This document shows, piece after piece, positions 49,402-57,552 of a stretch of DNA of 64,000 nt. Where the stretch lies: the NCBI GenBank assembly GCA_035651955.1, contig DASRES010000016.1:1-64000 (forward strand). The letters are read 5' to 3'. Numbering within the stretch: position 1 is the stretch's first letter; every line of letters begins with the position of its first letter. The translations under genes and the position numbers were made by a program. Source of the stretch: Acidimicrobiia bacterium. Its GTDB lineage: Bacteria; Actinomycetota; Acidimicrobiia; IMCC26256; JAMXLJ01. Under the pieces are notes generated by a model that searched no databases, had not been told where the DNA came from, and worked only from the letters and a program-made list of their open reading frames with translations.

Positions 49402-50175
49402 TCACCGCCCGGTCCAGCGCGGTCGGCGCTTCTCGGCGAACGCGGCGACACCCTCGGCCGCGTCGTCGCTGTGGCTCGTCACGCTCAACATCGCGTGGAG
49501 GTACGCGAGCGCGTCTCCGGCCGGCATGTCGACGACGCGGTAGAACGCGTCGCGACCCCAACGCATGACGAGCGGCGACTTCGCCGCGAGCGTCGCGGCG
49601 AGCTCGTCGACGGCGGCGTCGAGCTGGTCGACCGGCACGACGCGGTTGACGATCCCGAGCTCCCGCGCCTCGCGCGCGTCGACGCGTCGGCCGGTCATCA
49701 TCAGCTCGAGCGCCTGCTTCGGCGACATCGCGCGCAGGAGCGGCACGGAGATCATGTACGGCCACAGGCCGACGTCGATCTCCGGCGTGCCGAAGACGGC
49801 GTCCTCGGCCGCGACCACGAGGTCGCACGCGAGCGCGAGCCCGAACCCGCCCGCGAGCGCGTAGCCCCGCACGCGGGCGATCGATGGCTTCCCGAGGTCC
49901 CACAGGTCACGGAAGAGGCCGGCGACCTCGCCGCGGGCGTCGTGCACGACGCTCGCGGACGTGTCGGCGATGCCACCGAGATCGGCTCCGGCACAGAACG
50001 CGCGGTCGCCCGCCCCCGTGAGCACGAGCACGTGCACGTCGTCGTCGGCTCGGGCCCGGGCGAAGGCCGCCCGCAGCTCGCGCATCACGTCGAACGACAT
50101 CGCGTTCCGGCGTTCCTCGCGGTCGATCGTCACGCGCGCGACCGCGCCGTCCACCTGGTATCGCACGTCAGGCAC
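49402..50175 (-). CDS. Enoyl-CoA hydratase/isomerase family protein
   Basis: The 257-residue protein has the crotonase signatures RAFCAGADLGGIADT and RGYALAGGFGLALACDLVVAAEDAVFGTPEIDVGLWP. The second stretch has Glu in the usual catalytic position (PEIDVGLWP). The C-terminal helix ends in EGVAAFAEKRRPRWTGR. It sits 25 bp upstream of the small biotinyl gene and forms a cluster with it and another hydratase. Together they suggest breakdown of a branched-chain or other acyl-CoA. Confidence 0.93.
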   Translation of the reverse strand: MPDVRYQVDGAVARVTIDREERRNAMSFDVMRELRAAFARARADDDVHVLVLTGAGDRAFCAGADLGGIADTSASVVHDARGEVAGLFRDLWDLGKPSIARVRGYALAGGFGLALACDLVVAAEDAVFGTPEIDVGLWPYMISVPLLRAMSPKQALELMMTGRRVDAREARELGIVNRVVPVDQLDAAVDELAATLAAKSPLVMRWGRDAFYRVVDMPAGDALAYLHAMLSVTSHSDDAAEGVAAFAEKRRPRWTGR

Positions 50176-50234
50176 GACGGGGATCGTAGGAGGGTCCGCG
50201 CCGTCGCGACGCGGCGTCGCTACCGTGGCCGCCC

Positions 50235-50984
50235 GTGGGTCTCATGGCGGTCGCGCTCGCAGCAGCGCTGGTCGTGGTCGTCGTGACGAAGGGCAGCTTC
50301 CGGCGACTCGGCCGCCTGCCGGTCGAGGGTTTCGGGATGCTGTTCGTCGCGTTGGCGATCCAGGTCGCGCTCGGACTCGTCCACCTCCCGACGTCACGCG
50401 TCGCGGACGTCGGCTTCGGCCTCCTCGTCCTCTCCTACGCGTGCCTGATCGGGTTCTGCCTCGCGAACCTGCGCATCCGGGGCACGAGCGTCATCCTCGT
50501 CGGCCTCGCGCTCAACGCGATCGTCATCGCGCTGAACCAGGGCATGCCTGCGAACGGTCCGACGCGAACGGACGCCCAGGGCCGCGTGGTGTCGCGCGTC
50601 GAGACGTCGGTGAAGCACCGGCCCGAGCAGCCCGGCGACCTCCTGACGGTGCTCGACGACCGGATCATGCTGCCGGCGCCCTTCCACGACATCCTGTCGT
50701 TCGGCGACCTCATCCTGGCGATCGGCCTCATCGACGTCTTCTTCTGGGCGAGCCGCCGCGAGGACGACGCGTGGGAGAGCGTGTTCGCGTCGTCGCCCGT
50801 CGCGCGGCAACGCCGCGAGGTGCGAACGCCGGAACGTGCGCCGCGCGCTCCGGTGCCCGCGCCGTCGCCGTCGTTCACCGCTCCACCCCCGCCGCCTCGC
50901 CGGGAGATCGTCCTCGACGTCCTCGACGAGGTGTCCCTGCGTGCGGAGCAGGCCGATGCTGCGCTCTGGCTCGCGGCGCCCTAG
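50235..50984 (+). CDS. DUF5317-like membrane protein
   Basis: The 249-residue protein begins with five hydrophobic segments over residues 1-165. It has MPANGPTRTDAQGRV between the third and fourth, then a PAPFHDILSFGDLILAIGLIDVFFW helix. The last 75 residues are a soluble, Pro-rich tail. I recall this as DUF5317, common in Actinobacteria; function unknown. It is divergent from the enoyl-CoA hydratase with 59 bp between starts. Confidence 0.8.
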   Translation: MGLMAVALAAALVVVVVTKGSFRRLGRLPVEGFGMLFVALAIQVALGLVHLPTSRVADVGFGLLVLSYACLIGFCLANLRIRGTSVILVGLALNAIVIALNQGMPANGPTRTDAQGRVVSRVETSVKHRPEQPGDLLTVLDDRIMLPAPFHDILSFGDLILAIGLIDVFFWASRREDDAWESVFASSPVARQRREVRTPERAPRAPVPAPSPSFTAPPPPPRREIVLDVLDEVSLRAEQADAALWLAAP

Positions 50985-51200
50985 TTCCCGGCGCGCGCGA
51001 GCGCGTCGAGCACGCGCGCGTCGTACGCGCGTTCGCCTCAGAGCGGCCCACCGGCGTCACCAGCAACATCAGTGACACCCGGCGGCGTGGCTGCCGCGCA
51101 CCCGAACGGTCGGTTCCGTGACAGCGCGTGGCAACGCGGGCGTATCCTGACGCCCCCGGGGGCAGGGCGCGCCGGCGGCGCGGGCGGGGAGGCCGATCCA
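50985..51200. other. 216-bp intergenic gap with a possible promoter
   Basis: No gene is supported here. TATCCT at 51143-51148 could be a -10 box and GTGACA at 51118-51123 a -35 with an over-long 19-bp spacer. GGGGAGG just before 51201 is the ribosome site of the next gene. The open frame from 51072 is a shadow extension of that gene. Confidence 0.3.
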
Positions 51201-51893
51201 GTGGGGGACACGCAACCGGACCTCGAGCTGCGCGAGCTCGAGCGCGAGCTGTGCCGGCTCCCGGACATCTCGGCCGCCCGGATCGTCGCGGACGAGACGG
51301 GGATGCCCGCCGAGGTCCACGTCCTCGCCCACCCGGGCAAGCACCCGAAGCAGGTCGTGCGCGACATCCAGTCGGTCGCGCTCGCGTCGTTCGGGATCGA
51401 GATCGACCGCCGGGTCGTGTCCGTGGTGCAGTTCGGCGGCGACACGCCGAACGCGCCCACGCCACGGGTGACGGCGGCACCCCCACGTCCGACGATCGAG
51501 TCGGTCAGTGCCGAGGTGAGCGGGCTGCGCTCGCTCGTCCGGGTCACGATGCATCGTTCCGGGAGCCCCCCGTCCGACGGCGCGGGCGAAGACGAGGTCG
51601 TCGGCTTCGCCGAAGGCTCCATCGCGGCCGCGACCCGTCACCGGCTCGTCGCGACGGCGACGCTCGACGCGCTGCGACAGCTCGAGCCCGTCGCGGAGTG
51701 CCTCGACGTCGAGAGCGCGCAGGTCGTACGCGTCGGCACGAACGAGATCGCCGTCGTCACCGTCGTCTTCGTCCTGCCCGGCGGCGAGCAGCTCGTCTCG
51801 GGGTCCGCGCTCGTGCGCGACCACGACGAGAAGGATGCCGTCGCGCGCGCGGTGCTCGACGCGACGAACCGCCGGCTCCCGCAGCTCGCCTGA
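51201..51893 (+). CDS. Conserved hypothetical protein
   Basis: The 230-residue protein begins at the GTG at 51201, eight bases after GGGGAGG. Its N-terminal 75 residues form a small alpha/beta unit (ELERELCRLPDISAARIVADETGMPAEVHVLAHPGKHPKQVVRDIQS) with SFGIEIDRRVVSVVQF. A Pro-rich linker leads to a second alpha/beta unit (HRLVATATLDALRQLEPVAECLDVESAQVV). I have seen such sequences in actinobacterial genomes but know no function. A glycosyltransferase gene follows by 34 bp. Confidence 0.75.
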   Translation: MGDTQPDLELRELERELCRLPDISAARIVADETGMPAEVHVLAHPGKHPKQVVRDIQSVALASFGIEIDRRVVSVVQFGGDTPNAPTPRVTAAPPRPTIESVSAEVSGLRSLVRVTMHRSGSPPSDGAGEDEVVGFAEGSIAAATRHRLVATATLDALRQLEPVAECLDVESAQVVRVGTNEIAVVTVVFVLPGGEQLVSGSALVRDHDEKDAVARAVLDATNRRLPQLA

Positions 51894-51927
51894 TCCTGTC
51901 GACCGCCTCGCGCGTATCGTCTCGCGC

Positions 51928-53031
51928 GTGGCTCGTCGCGTCGCCGCAGTGGTGTCCTTCCGTCTCGGTGGCACCGACGGCGTGTCCGTCGAGGCCCGCA
52001 AGTGGGAGGGCGCGCTCCGGGCGCTCGGGTTCGATGTCCGGCGCGTCGCGGGCGAGCTGCTCGACGGCGGGCGGCCGGGCGACGTGACGCTCCCCTGGCT
52101 CGCGATCGAGCCGCGCGCCGGCACACGGGCGGCGCCGGCCGAGCTCGAACGCGTGGTCGGCGACGTCGACGTCCTTGTCGTCGAGAACGTCTGCTCGCTG
52201 CCGTTGAACGCCGAGGCGGCGGGCGCGACAGCCCGAGTCGCGCAGCGCGCCGACGTGCCGGTCGTCCTCCATCACCACGACCTGCCCTGGCAGCGGGCCA
52301 CGACTGCGCGCGTCACGGACATTCCGCCGGACGCCCCGCACGTCGTCCACGCGACGATCAACGCCCGATCGCGCGCCGAGCTCGTCGCGCGCGGGATCCC
52401 GCCCGCGCGCGCGGTGCACGTCCCCAACTGCTTCGACGTCGACACCCGGCCGGGAGACCGTCCCGCGACGCGTGCCGCGCTCGGCTTCCGCCCGGACGAG
52501 GTCGTCGTCCTGCAGCCGACGCGCGCGATCGAGCGCAAGAACGTGCCGGGCGGGCTCTCGTTCGCCACCGGCCTCCAGCGCGCGCTCCCCGACCGGCGGG
52601 TGCGGTACTGGCTCACCGGGCCCGCCGAGGACGGTTACGGCCCGACGCTCGACGCGCTCGTCCGCGACGCCGCCGTCCCGGTGACGATCGCACCCGTCGG
52701 CGACGTCGCGGACGCGTATGCCGCGGCAGACGTCGTCGTGTTCCCCTCGACGTGGGAGGGGTTCGGCAACCCGCTCGTCGAGGCGACGATCGCGCGACGG
52801 CTCGTCGTCACCGGCCCGTACCCCGTCCGTGAGGAGCTCGCGGCGATCGGGCTGTCGTCGCCGTCGATCGACGACGTCGAAGACGTAATCCGATGGCTCC
52901 GCGCGCCCGACGACGCACGGATCGAGCGCAACCTCGACGCCGTGCGCCGGCATCTCTCGATCGCGACGCTCCCCGCCCGCCTCGCCGACGTGCTCGCGCG
53001 CGCCGTCGTGCCCGAGGAACGCACGGCATGA
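51928..53031 (+). CDS. Glycosyltransferase, GT4-like (GT-B fold)
   Basis: The 367-residue protein has the two-domain GT-B layout. The N-terminal half opens with VAAVVSFRLGGTDGVSVEARKWEGAL and the linker contains VVHATINARSRAEL and VPNCFD. The C-terminal half has LQPTRAIERKNVPGGL and VVVFPSTWEGFGNPLVEATIARR, the donor-binding EGFGNPLVEA motif of GT4-like enzymes. It likely adds a sugar from a nucleotide donor to a glycolipid or small acceptor. GTG 51928 is chosen; upstream codons belong to the preceding gene's end. The stop overlaps the next start (ATGA). Confidence 0.9.
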   Translation: MARRVAAVVSFRLGGTDGVSVEARKWEGALRALGFDVRRVAGELLDGGRPGDVTLPWLAIEPRAGTRAAPAELERVVGDVDVLVVENVCSLPLNAEAAGATARVAQRADVPVVLHHHDLPWQRATTARVTDIPPDAPHVVHATINARSRAELVARGIPPARAVHVPNCFDVDTRPGDRPATRAALGFRPDEVVVLQPTRAIERKNVPGGLSFATGLQRALPDRRVRYWLTGPAEDGYGPTLDALVRDAAVPVTIAPVGDVADAYAAADVVVFPSTWEGFGNPLVEATIARRLVVTGPYPVREELAAIGLSSPSIDDVEDVIRWLRAPDDARIERNLDAVRRHLSIATLPARLADVLARAVVPEERTA

Positions 53032-53312
53032 GCGCGGACGACCCCGTCCTGCGTCACCGCGCCCGCCTCGCGGTGGGCGTCCGCATCGCGAAGCGGGCGG
53101 GCTACGGCGCGCTGCTCGTCGCGATCGTCGCATTCGGCGCCGCCGCCGCGACGGGCTTCCCGCGCGCGCTGGTCGCGGTGTGCATCGCGGCGCTCGTCGC
53201 GTCGTGCGTGATCCTGCCGGTGCCGATCGTCATGGGGTACGGCATCCGCGCCGCGGAGCGAGCGGAGCGCGACCAAGGCCGAGAGCGAGCGGAGCAGCAG
53301 CAGGCGCGCTGA
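53028..53312 (+). CDS. Small membrane protein of unknown function
   Basis: The 94-residue product has two hydrophobic helices (residues 25-45 and 48-72) and a charged C-terminal tail ERAERDQGRERAEQQQ. The tail coincides with GAGCGGAGC-like repeat sequence in the DNA. Translation is coupled to the glycosyltransferase by a 4-bp overlap. No family is recognised. Confidence 0.65.
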   Translation: MSADDPVLRHRARLAVGVRIAKRAGYGALLVAIVAFGAAAATGFPRALVAVCIAALVASCVILPVPIVMGYGIRAAERAERDQGRERAEQQQAR

Positions 53313-53357
53313 CTACCCTTGACCGGACAGTCGGGTTCTCGTTCAAGGAGCTTCGCC

Positions 53358-54464
53358 ATGCCCAAGGCCGCCGTGTGCAGGGAGATCGGATCGCCGCTCG
53401 AGATCGTCGACGTCGACCTCCAGGCGCCCAAGGCCGGCGAGGTCCGCGTCCGACTCGGCGCGTCGGGCGTCTGCCACTCCGACCTCTCGGTCACGAACGG
53501 CACGTTGTTGAGCCCGCTGCCGTCGGTCCTCGGTCACGAGGGTGCGGGCATCGTCGAGGAGGTCGGCGAGGGCGTCACCAACCTGGAGCCCGGCGACCAC
53601 GTCGTCATCTCGTGGGTGCCGCAGTGCGGCGAGTGCTACTTCTGCAAGCACGGCCAGGGGGAGCTGTGCGAGCCCGGCTCGGCCGCCGCGATGAGCGGCG
53701 GACTGCTGGACATGACGTCGCGCTTCTCCGTTGGCGGCCAGCCCCTGTTCCAGATGGCCGCGTCGGGCACGTTCTCCGAGGAGACGGTCATTCCGGCGAT
53801 CGGCGCGGTGAAGATCCCCGACGACATGCCGCTGACCGCGGCCGCACTGATCGGCTGCGGCGTGCTGACCGGGTTCGGCGCCGCGGTGAACACCGCGGAC
53901 ATCGTCAAGGGCGACACGGTCGCGGTCGTCGGCTGCGGGGGCGTCGGCCTGAACGTCATCCAGGGCGCGCGCCACGCGGGCGCGGAGCGCATCATCGCGG
54001 TCGACATGAACGACGGGAAGCTGCAGACCGCGCAGAAGTTCGGCGCGACCGATCTCGTGAACGCGTCCGACGGCGACCCGGTCGCGAAGGTGCAGGAGCT
54101 CTCCGGTGGGCGCGGCGCCGACGTCGCGTTCGAGGTGATCGGGCTGCAGGAGACGATCGACCAGACGATCAACATGGCGCGCCGCGGCGGGCAGGCCGTG
54201 CTCGTCGGCGTCCCGAAGATGGACGTGATGACGACGATCCCCGCCGCGCTCGGCTTCGTGATCCTCGAGAAGCAGGTCCGCGGCTGCTGGTACGGGTCGT
54301 CGAACGTCCACCAGGACATCCCGACGTACGCACGCCTCTACACCGAGGGCAAGCTCATGCTCGACGAGCTGATCTCGAACGAGATCACGCTCGACGGTGT
54401 GAACGACGCGCTCGCGAACATGGGCTCGGGCTCCATCGCGCGCTCCGTCATCAAGTACTCGTAG
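53358..54464 (+). CDS. Zinc-dependent alcohol dehydrogenase
   Basis: The 368-residue medium-chain dehydrogenase has the catalytic-zinc ligands in GASGVCHSDLSV and LGHEGAG, the structural-zinc cysteines in PQCGECYFCKHGQGELC and the cofactor motif VVGCGGVGLNVIQGA, with an Asp after the next strand (AVDMND) favouring NAD. Such class III-like enzymes in Actinobacteria often use NDMA or mycothiol-linked substrates, but that is not visible here. AAGGAG lies before the ATG at 53358. An aldo/keto reductase gene follows 14 bp later. Confidence 0.93.
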   Translation: MPKAAVCREIGSPLEIVDVDLQAPKAGEVRVRLGASGVCHSDLSVTNGTLLSPLPSVLGHEGAGIVEEVGEGVTNLEPGDHVVISWVPQCGECYFCKHGQGELCEPGSAAAMSGGLLDMTSRFSVGGQPLFQMAASGTFSEETVIPAIGAVKIPDDMPLTAAALIGCGVLTGFGAAVNTADIVKGDTVAVVGCGGVGLNVIQGARHAGAERIIAVDMNDGKLQTAQKFGATDLVNASDGDPVAKVQELSGGRGADVAFEVIGLQETIDQTINMARRGGQAVLVGVPKMDVMTTIPAALGFVILEKQVRGCWYGSSNVHQDIPTYARLYTEGKLMLDELISNEITLDGVNDALANMGSGSIARSVIKYS

Positions 54465-54478
54465 CGAGGGCTGATCCA

Positions 54479-55489
54479 ATGCGCTACCGCCGCTTCGGTT
54501 CGAGCGACCTCGAGGTGTCCGAGGTCGGGTTCGGCTTCTGGACGATCGCGACCGACTGGTGGGGTCGCGTCGACGACAAGGCCGGGCTCGTCCACGCCGC
54601 GCTCGACGCCGGCATCACGTTCTTCGACACCGCGCCCGCGTACGGCGACGACGGGTTCGGCGAGCGGCTCGTCGCCGAGCTCCTCGGTCGCCGCGACGAC
54701 GTCGTGGTCACGACCAAGTGCGGCTACGACATCACCGCGCCGCGCATGGCGCACCAGTCCGAGCGGCCGCAGGACTGGACGCCGACGGGCGTGCGCAAGC
54801 AGGTCGAGGACTCGCTGCGCCGTCTCGACCGCGAGGCGATCGACCTCCTGCAGCTGCACAACGTGCGCATCGACCCTGTGCGCGACGACGCGCTGTGGGA
54901 CGAGCTCGCGAAGCTGCGCGCCGAGGGCAAGGTCCGCGAGCTCGGCGTGTCGCTCGGCCCGGCGGTCGGCTGGGTCGAGGAGGGCATCGAGTCGCTCCGC
55001 GACCGCGACATCGTCGCGTTGCAGACGGTGTTCAACATCCTCGAGCAGGAGCCGGGCCGCACGTTCGCCGCGCAGCCGGCCGTCGCCGAGGGACGCGTCG
55101 GCCTGATCTCGCGCGTGCCGCACGCGTCCGACGTGCTGTCCGGGAAGATCGACCGCGACACCGTGTTCGCCGAGGACGACCACCGCGCGTACCGCAACCG
55201 GGACAACATGCTCGACAACTTCGAGAAGGCGGACACGCTCGCGTTCCTGTGGGCACCCGAGACCGGTCGTACGATCGGGCAGGCCGCGATGGCGGGCATC
55301 CTCGCGTTCGACGCGTTCACGACCGTCCTGCCGACGTGCGTCAACATCGGCGAGGTGCGCGAGTACGCCGCCGCGTCGGACCTCCCGCTCAGCCGGGACG
55401 AGAAGGCCGAGCTCGACGCGCTCTGGGCGCGGAACTTCGACCACACGGACCGCTACGAGATGCCGTTGAAGTCGAGCGTCGCGTCCTGA
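54479..55489 (+). CDS. Aldo/keto reductase family oxidoreductase
   Basis: The 336-residue TIM-barrel protein begins MRYRRFGSSDLEVSEVGFG. It has the catalytic tetrad: Asp and Tyr in ITFFDTAPAYGDDGFGE, Lys in VTTKCGYD and His in LLQLHNVRI. An insert of about 50 residues with HASDVLSGKIDRDTVF and RTIGQAAMAG marks a subgroup seen in Actinobacteria. NADPH is the usual cofactor. It is likely cotranscribed with the alcohol dehydrogenase; a shared aldehyde or alcohol substrate is possible. Confidence 0.93.
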   Translation: MRYRRFGSSDLEVSEVGFGFWTIATDWWGRVDDKAGLVHAALDAGITFFDTAPAYGDDGFGERLVAELLGRRDDVVVTTKCGYDITAPRMAHQSERPQDWTPTGVRKQVEDSLRRLDREAIDLLQLHNVRIDPVRDDALWDELAKLRAEGKVRELGVSLGPAVGWVEEGIESLRDRDIVALQTVFNILEQEPGRTFAAQPAVAEGRVGLISRVPHASDVLSGKIDRDTVFAEDDHRAYRNRDNMLDNFEKADTLAFLWAPETGRTIGQAAMAGILAFDAFTTVLPTCVNIGEVREYAAASDLPLSRDEKAELDALWARNFDHTDRYEMPLKSSVAS

Positions 55490-55559
55490 CGCGCCGGGCA
55501 GCCCGTCCCGGCGCACCCCGTCAGCGCGCCGGGCAACCCGTCCCCGCGCACCCCGTCAG
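55490..55559. repeat. 35-bp tandem duplication
   Basis: Two consecutive 35-bp units, 55490-55524 and 55525-55559, differ at only two positions. Both read CGCGCCGGGCA, then a CCCGTCC stretch and end CGCACCCCGTCAG. They fill the gap between the aldo/keto reductase and the TetR gene and would sit at the promoter of the latter. Confidence 0.8.
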
Positions 55560-55572
55560 TTAGCCTCGGCCG

Positions 55573-56199
55573 ATGCGACTCCCGGCCGAGCAGCGGCGCC
55601 GCCAGCTCCTGGACGTCGCGTGCCGGGTGTTCGCGACCGGCGGGTTCCACGGCACCTCGATGGACGAGGTCGCCGAGGCCGCGGGCGTCACGAAGCCCGT
55701 CCTGTACCAGCACTTCCCGTCGAAGCGCGCGCTCTACGGCGAGGTGCTCGGTGATGTCGAGTCGCAACTCCTGACGCACATCCGGCGCGCGACGGAGGAG
55801 GTGCACACCGGCCGGCAGCGGGTGGAGGCCGGCTTCGCCGCGTACTTCCGGTTCGTGACCGAGAACGACGCCGGCTTCCGGGTGCTGTTCGGCGCGCCCG
55901 TTCGCAACGACCCCGAGTTCTCGCGCTTCGTCCAGCACACGATCGACCAGATCGCCGAGCTGATCGCCGGTCTCATCGAGATCGACGTCGCCGAGGAGCA
56001 CCGCCGCGTGCTCGCACACGCGCTCGTCGGCATGGCGGAGGCGACGAGCCGCCGGTTGCAGCGCGCCAACGCGGAACGCGATCCCGAGCGTCTCGCGCGC
56101 TGGCTCTCCGAGATGGCGTGGTTCGGGCTGCGGGGCGTGCGCACCGGCGAGCTGGACGTCGCGTCAGGGCGTGAGCACGCCCGCACCGACGTCGTGTGA
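55573..56199 (+). CDS. TetR-family transcriptional regulator
   Basis: The 208-residue protein has the helix-turn-helix LLDVACRVFATGGFHGTSMDEVAEAAGVTKPVLYQHFPSKRAL at residues 12-54. Its C-terminal half resembles the TetR_C group found in lipid-metabolism repressors (GFAAYFRFVTENDAGFRVLF, VLAHALVGMAEATSRRL). The tandem repeats just upstream may be part of its operator. The 3' end overlaps the convergent glycosyltransferase gene by 36 bp. Confidence 0.92.
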   Translation: MRLPAEQRRRQLLDVACRVFATGGFHGTSMDEVAEAAGVTKPVLYQHFPSKRALYGEVLGDVESQLLTHIRRATEEVHTGRQRVEAGFAAYFRFVTENDAGFRVLFGAPVRNDPEFSRFVQHTIDQIAELIAGLIEIDVAEEHRRVLAHALVGMAEATSRRLQRANAERDPERLARWLSEMAWFGLRGVRTGELDVASGREHARTDVV

Positions 56200-57552
56200 C
56201 GGCTGGTCCGCCACGACGTCGCGTCGATGCGCGCGTCGCTGCGCGATCGCGCGCGCGCCGGCGTCGACCGCGACCGCGGCGAGCAGCACGAACGACGGCT
56301 CCGCGGGCGCCCGGTAGCGCACCTGCGCGAACGTGAACGCGACCGCGATCACGACGACCGCGGGCATCGTCCACAGCGGCCAGACCGGTACGCCGGTGCG
56401 CCTCCGGCGCAGGACGAACGAGCCCACGATCGCGAGCGGGAACATGACCCAGAAGCTCCACACGAGGCTGCGACCGATCGTCCGCTCCTCGTTGTAGAGC
56501 CCGTGGTCGACCGCGACCTCCTGGAACGGCTTGAACACCGCGAGGATCCGCCCCTCCCGTGCCAGCACGATGAGTGGCAGGCGGTGCAGGTGCGTCCTGA
56601 TGTACCGGAACGCCTCCGCGCGCACGAGCCGGTCCTGCTGCGACTGGTCCATCGTGTTGAAGCCGGGATGCTTGTTCGCGGCCGTGATCAGGTAGTCGTA
56701 GCCGCACGTGTAGCTCTTGAAGCCGATCGTCTTGCCGTAATAGGTGTCGTGGCAGTTCGCCGCGCTCAGCGTCCCGGACAGGTTCGTCGACAGGTACACC
56801 GGCTCCTTGAAGCGCGCGAGGTTGTAACCGATCCACGGGCCCATCACGACGACGATCGCGGCGCCTCCGGCGACGAGCCACCGGAGGCGGCCCATCCACG
56901 ACGTGTCGGCGCGTGTCAGCACGAGCGGGACCAGCAGCAGCGGGACGATCAGCACCAGCTCGGAGCGCGCGAGCGTCGCGAGCGCGCACCACACGCCGAG
57001 CCACACCGCGCGCCAGGCGCTCGGCCGGCGCGCGAAGCGGTACGCGAACAGCACGACGCCCGCGGACACGAAGATCGCCATCGTCTCCGACAGCAGCATC
57101 CCGTCGTGCACCCACATGTTCGGGTAGACGACGGCGAGCCCGGCGGCGATCAGCCCGATCCGGCTCCCCGCGATCTCGCGGCCCGCGAGGCCGACGAGCA
57201 GGACCGACACAGCGCCGAGCGCGCAGGACCACAGCATGAGCTGCGTCGGGGTCGCGGGCCCGTTCTTGAAGAACGGAACGACCGCGAGGAACAGCGAGTA
57301 CAGCGGTGGATGGCTCGCGTCCGCGACGTAGCGGCCGGGGGCGAACGACGGCGCTGCGAACCAGTGCCCGCGCGCGAGCGCGTTCGCCATCCCCCAGTAG
57401 TAGAGCGAGTCGCCGAACGTGATCTTCCACCGCGTTCGCAGCGTGAGCACGTACGCGACCCGCCCGCCGAACGCGACGAGCGTCAGGATCGTGAGGCTCC
57501 AGCCGAAGCCGAGCCCGCGGCGTCGCGCTCGCCGCTCGGCGCGCGTCCTCAT
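56164..57552 (-). CDS. GT39/ArnT-like polyprenyl-sugar glycosyltransferase, paralogue 1
   Basis: The 462-residue integral membrane protein has about nine to ten helices. The first periplasmic loop follows WKITFGDSLYYWGMANALARG, in which the Asp of the family's D-E/GDS motif resembles PMT, ArnT and mycobacterial arabinosyl or mannosyl transferases. YPNMWVHDGMLLSETMAIFVSAG is another conserved loop, and NCHDTYYGKTIGFKSYTCGYDY is a periplasmic Cys-bearing region. The lipid-linked sugar donor is probably made by the nearby GT2 enzyme. The ATG at 57552 overlaps the stop of its paralogue by 4 bp. Confidence 0.85.
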   Translation of the reverse strand: MRTRAERRARRRGLGFGWSLTILTLVAFGGRVAYVLTLRTRWKITFGDSLYYWGMANALARGHWFAAPSFAPGRYVADASHPPLYSLFLAVVPFFKNGPATPTQLMLWSCALGAVSVLLVGLAGREIAGSRIGLIAAGLAVVYPNMWVHDGMLLSETMAIFVSAGVVLFAYRFARRPSAWRAVWLGVWCALATLARSELVLIVPLLLVPLVLTRADTSWMGRLRWLVAGGAAIVVVMGPWIGYNLARFKEPVYLSTNLSGTLSAANCHDTYYGKTIGFKSYTCGYDYLITAANKHPGFNTMDQSQQDRLVRAEAFRYIRTHLHRLPLIVLAREGRILAVFKPFQEVAVDHGLYNEERTIGRSLVWSFWVMFPLAIVGSFVLRRRRTGVPVWPLWTMPAVVVIAVAFTFAQVRYRAPAEPSFVLLAAVAVDAGARAIAQRRAHRRDVVADQPSHDVGAGVLTP

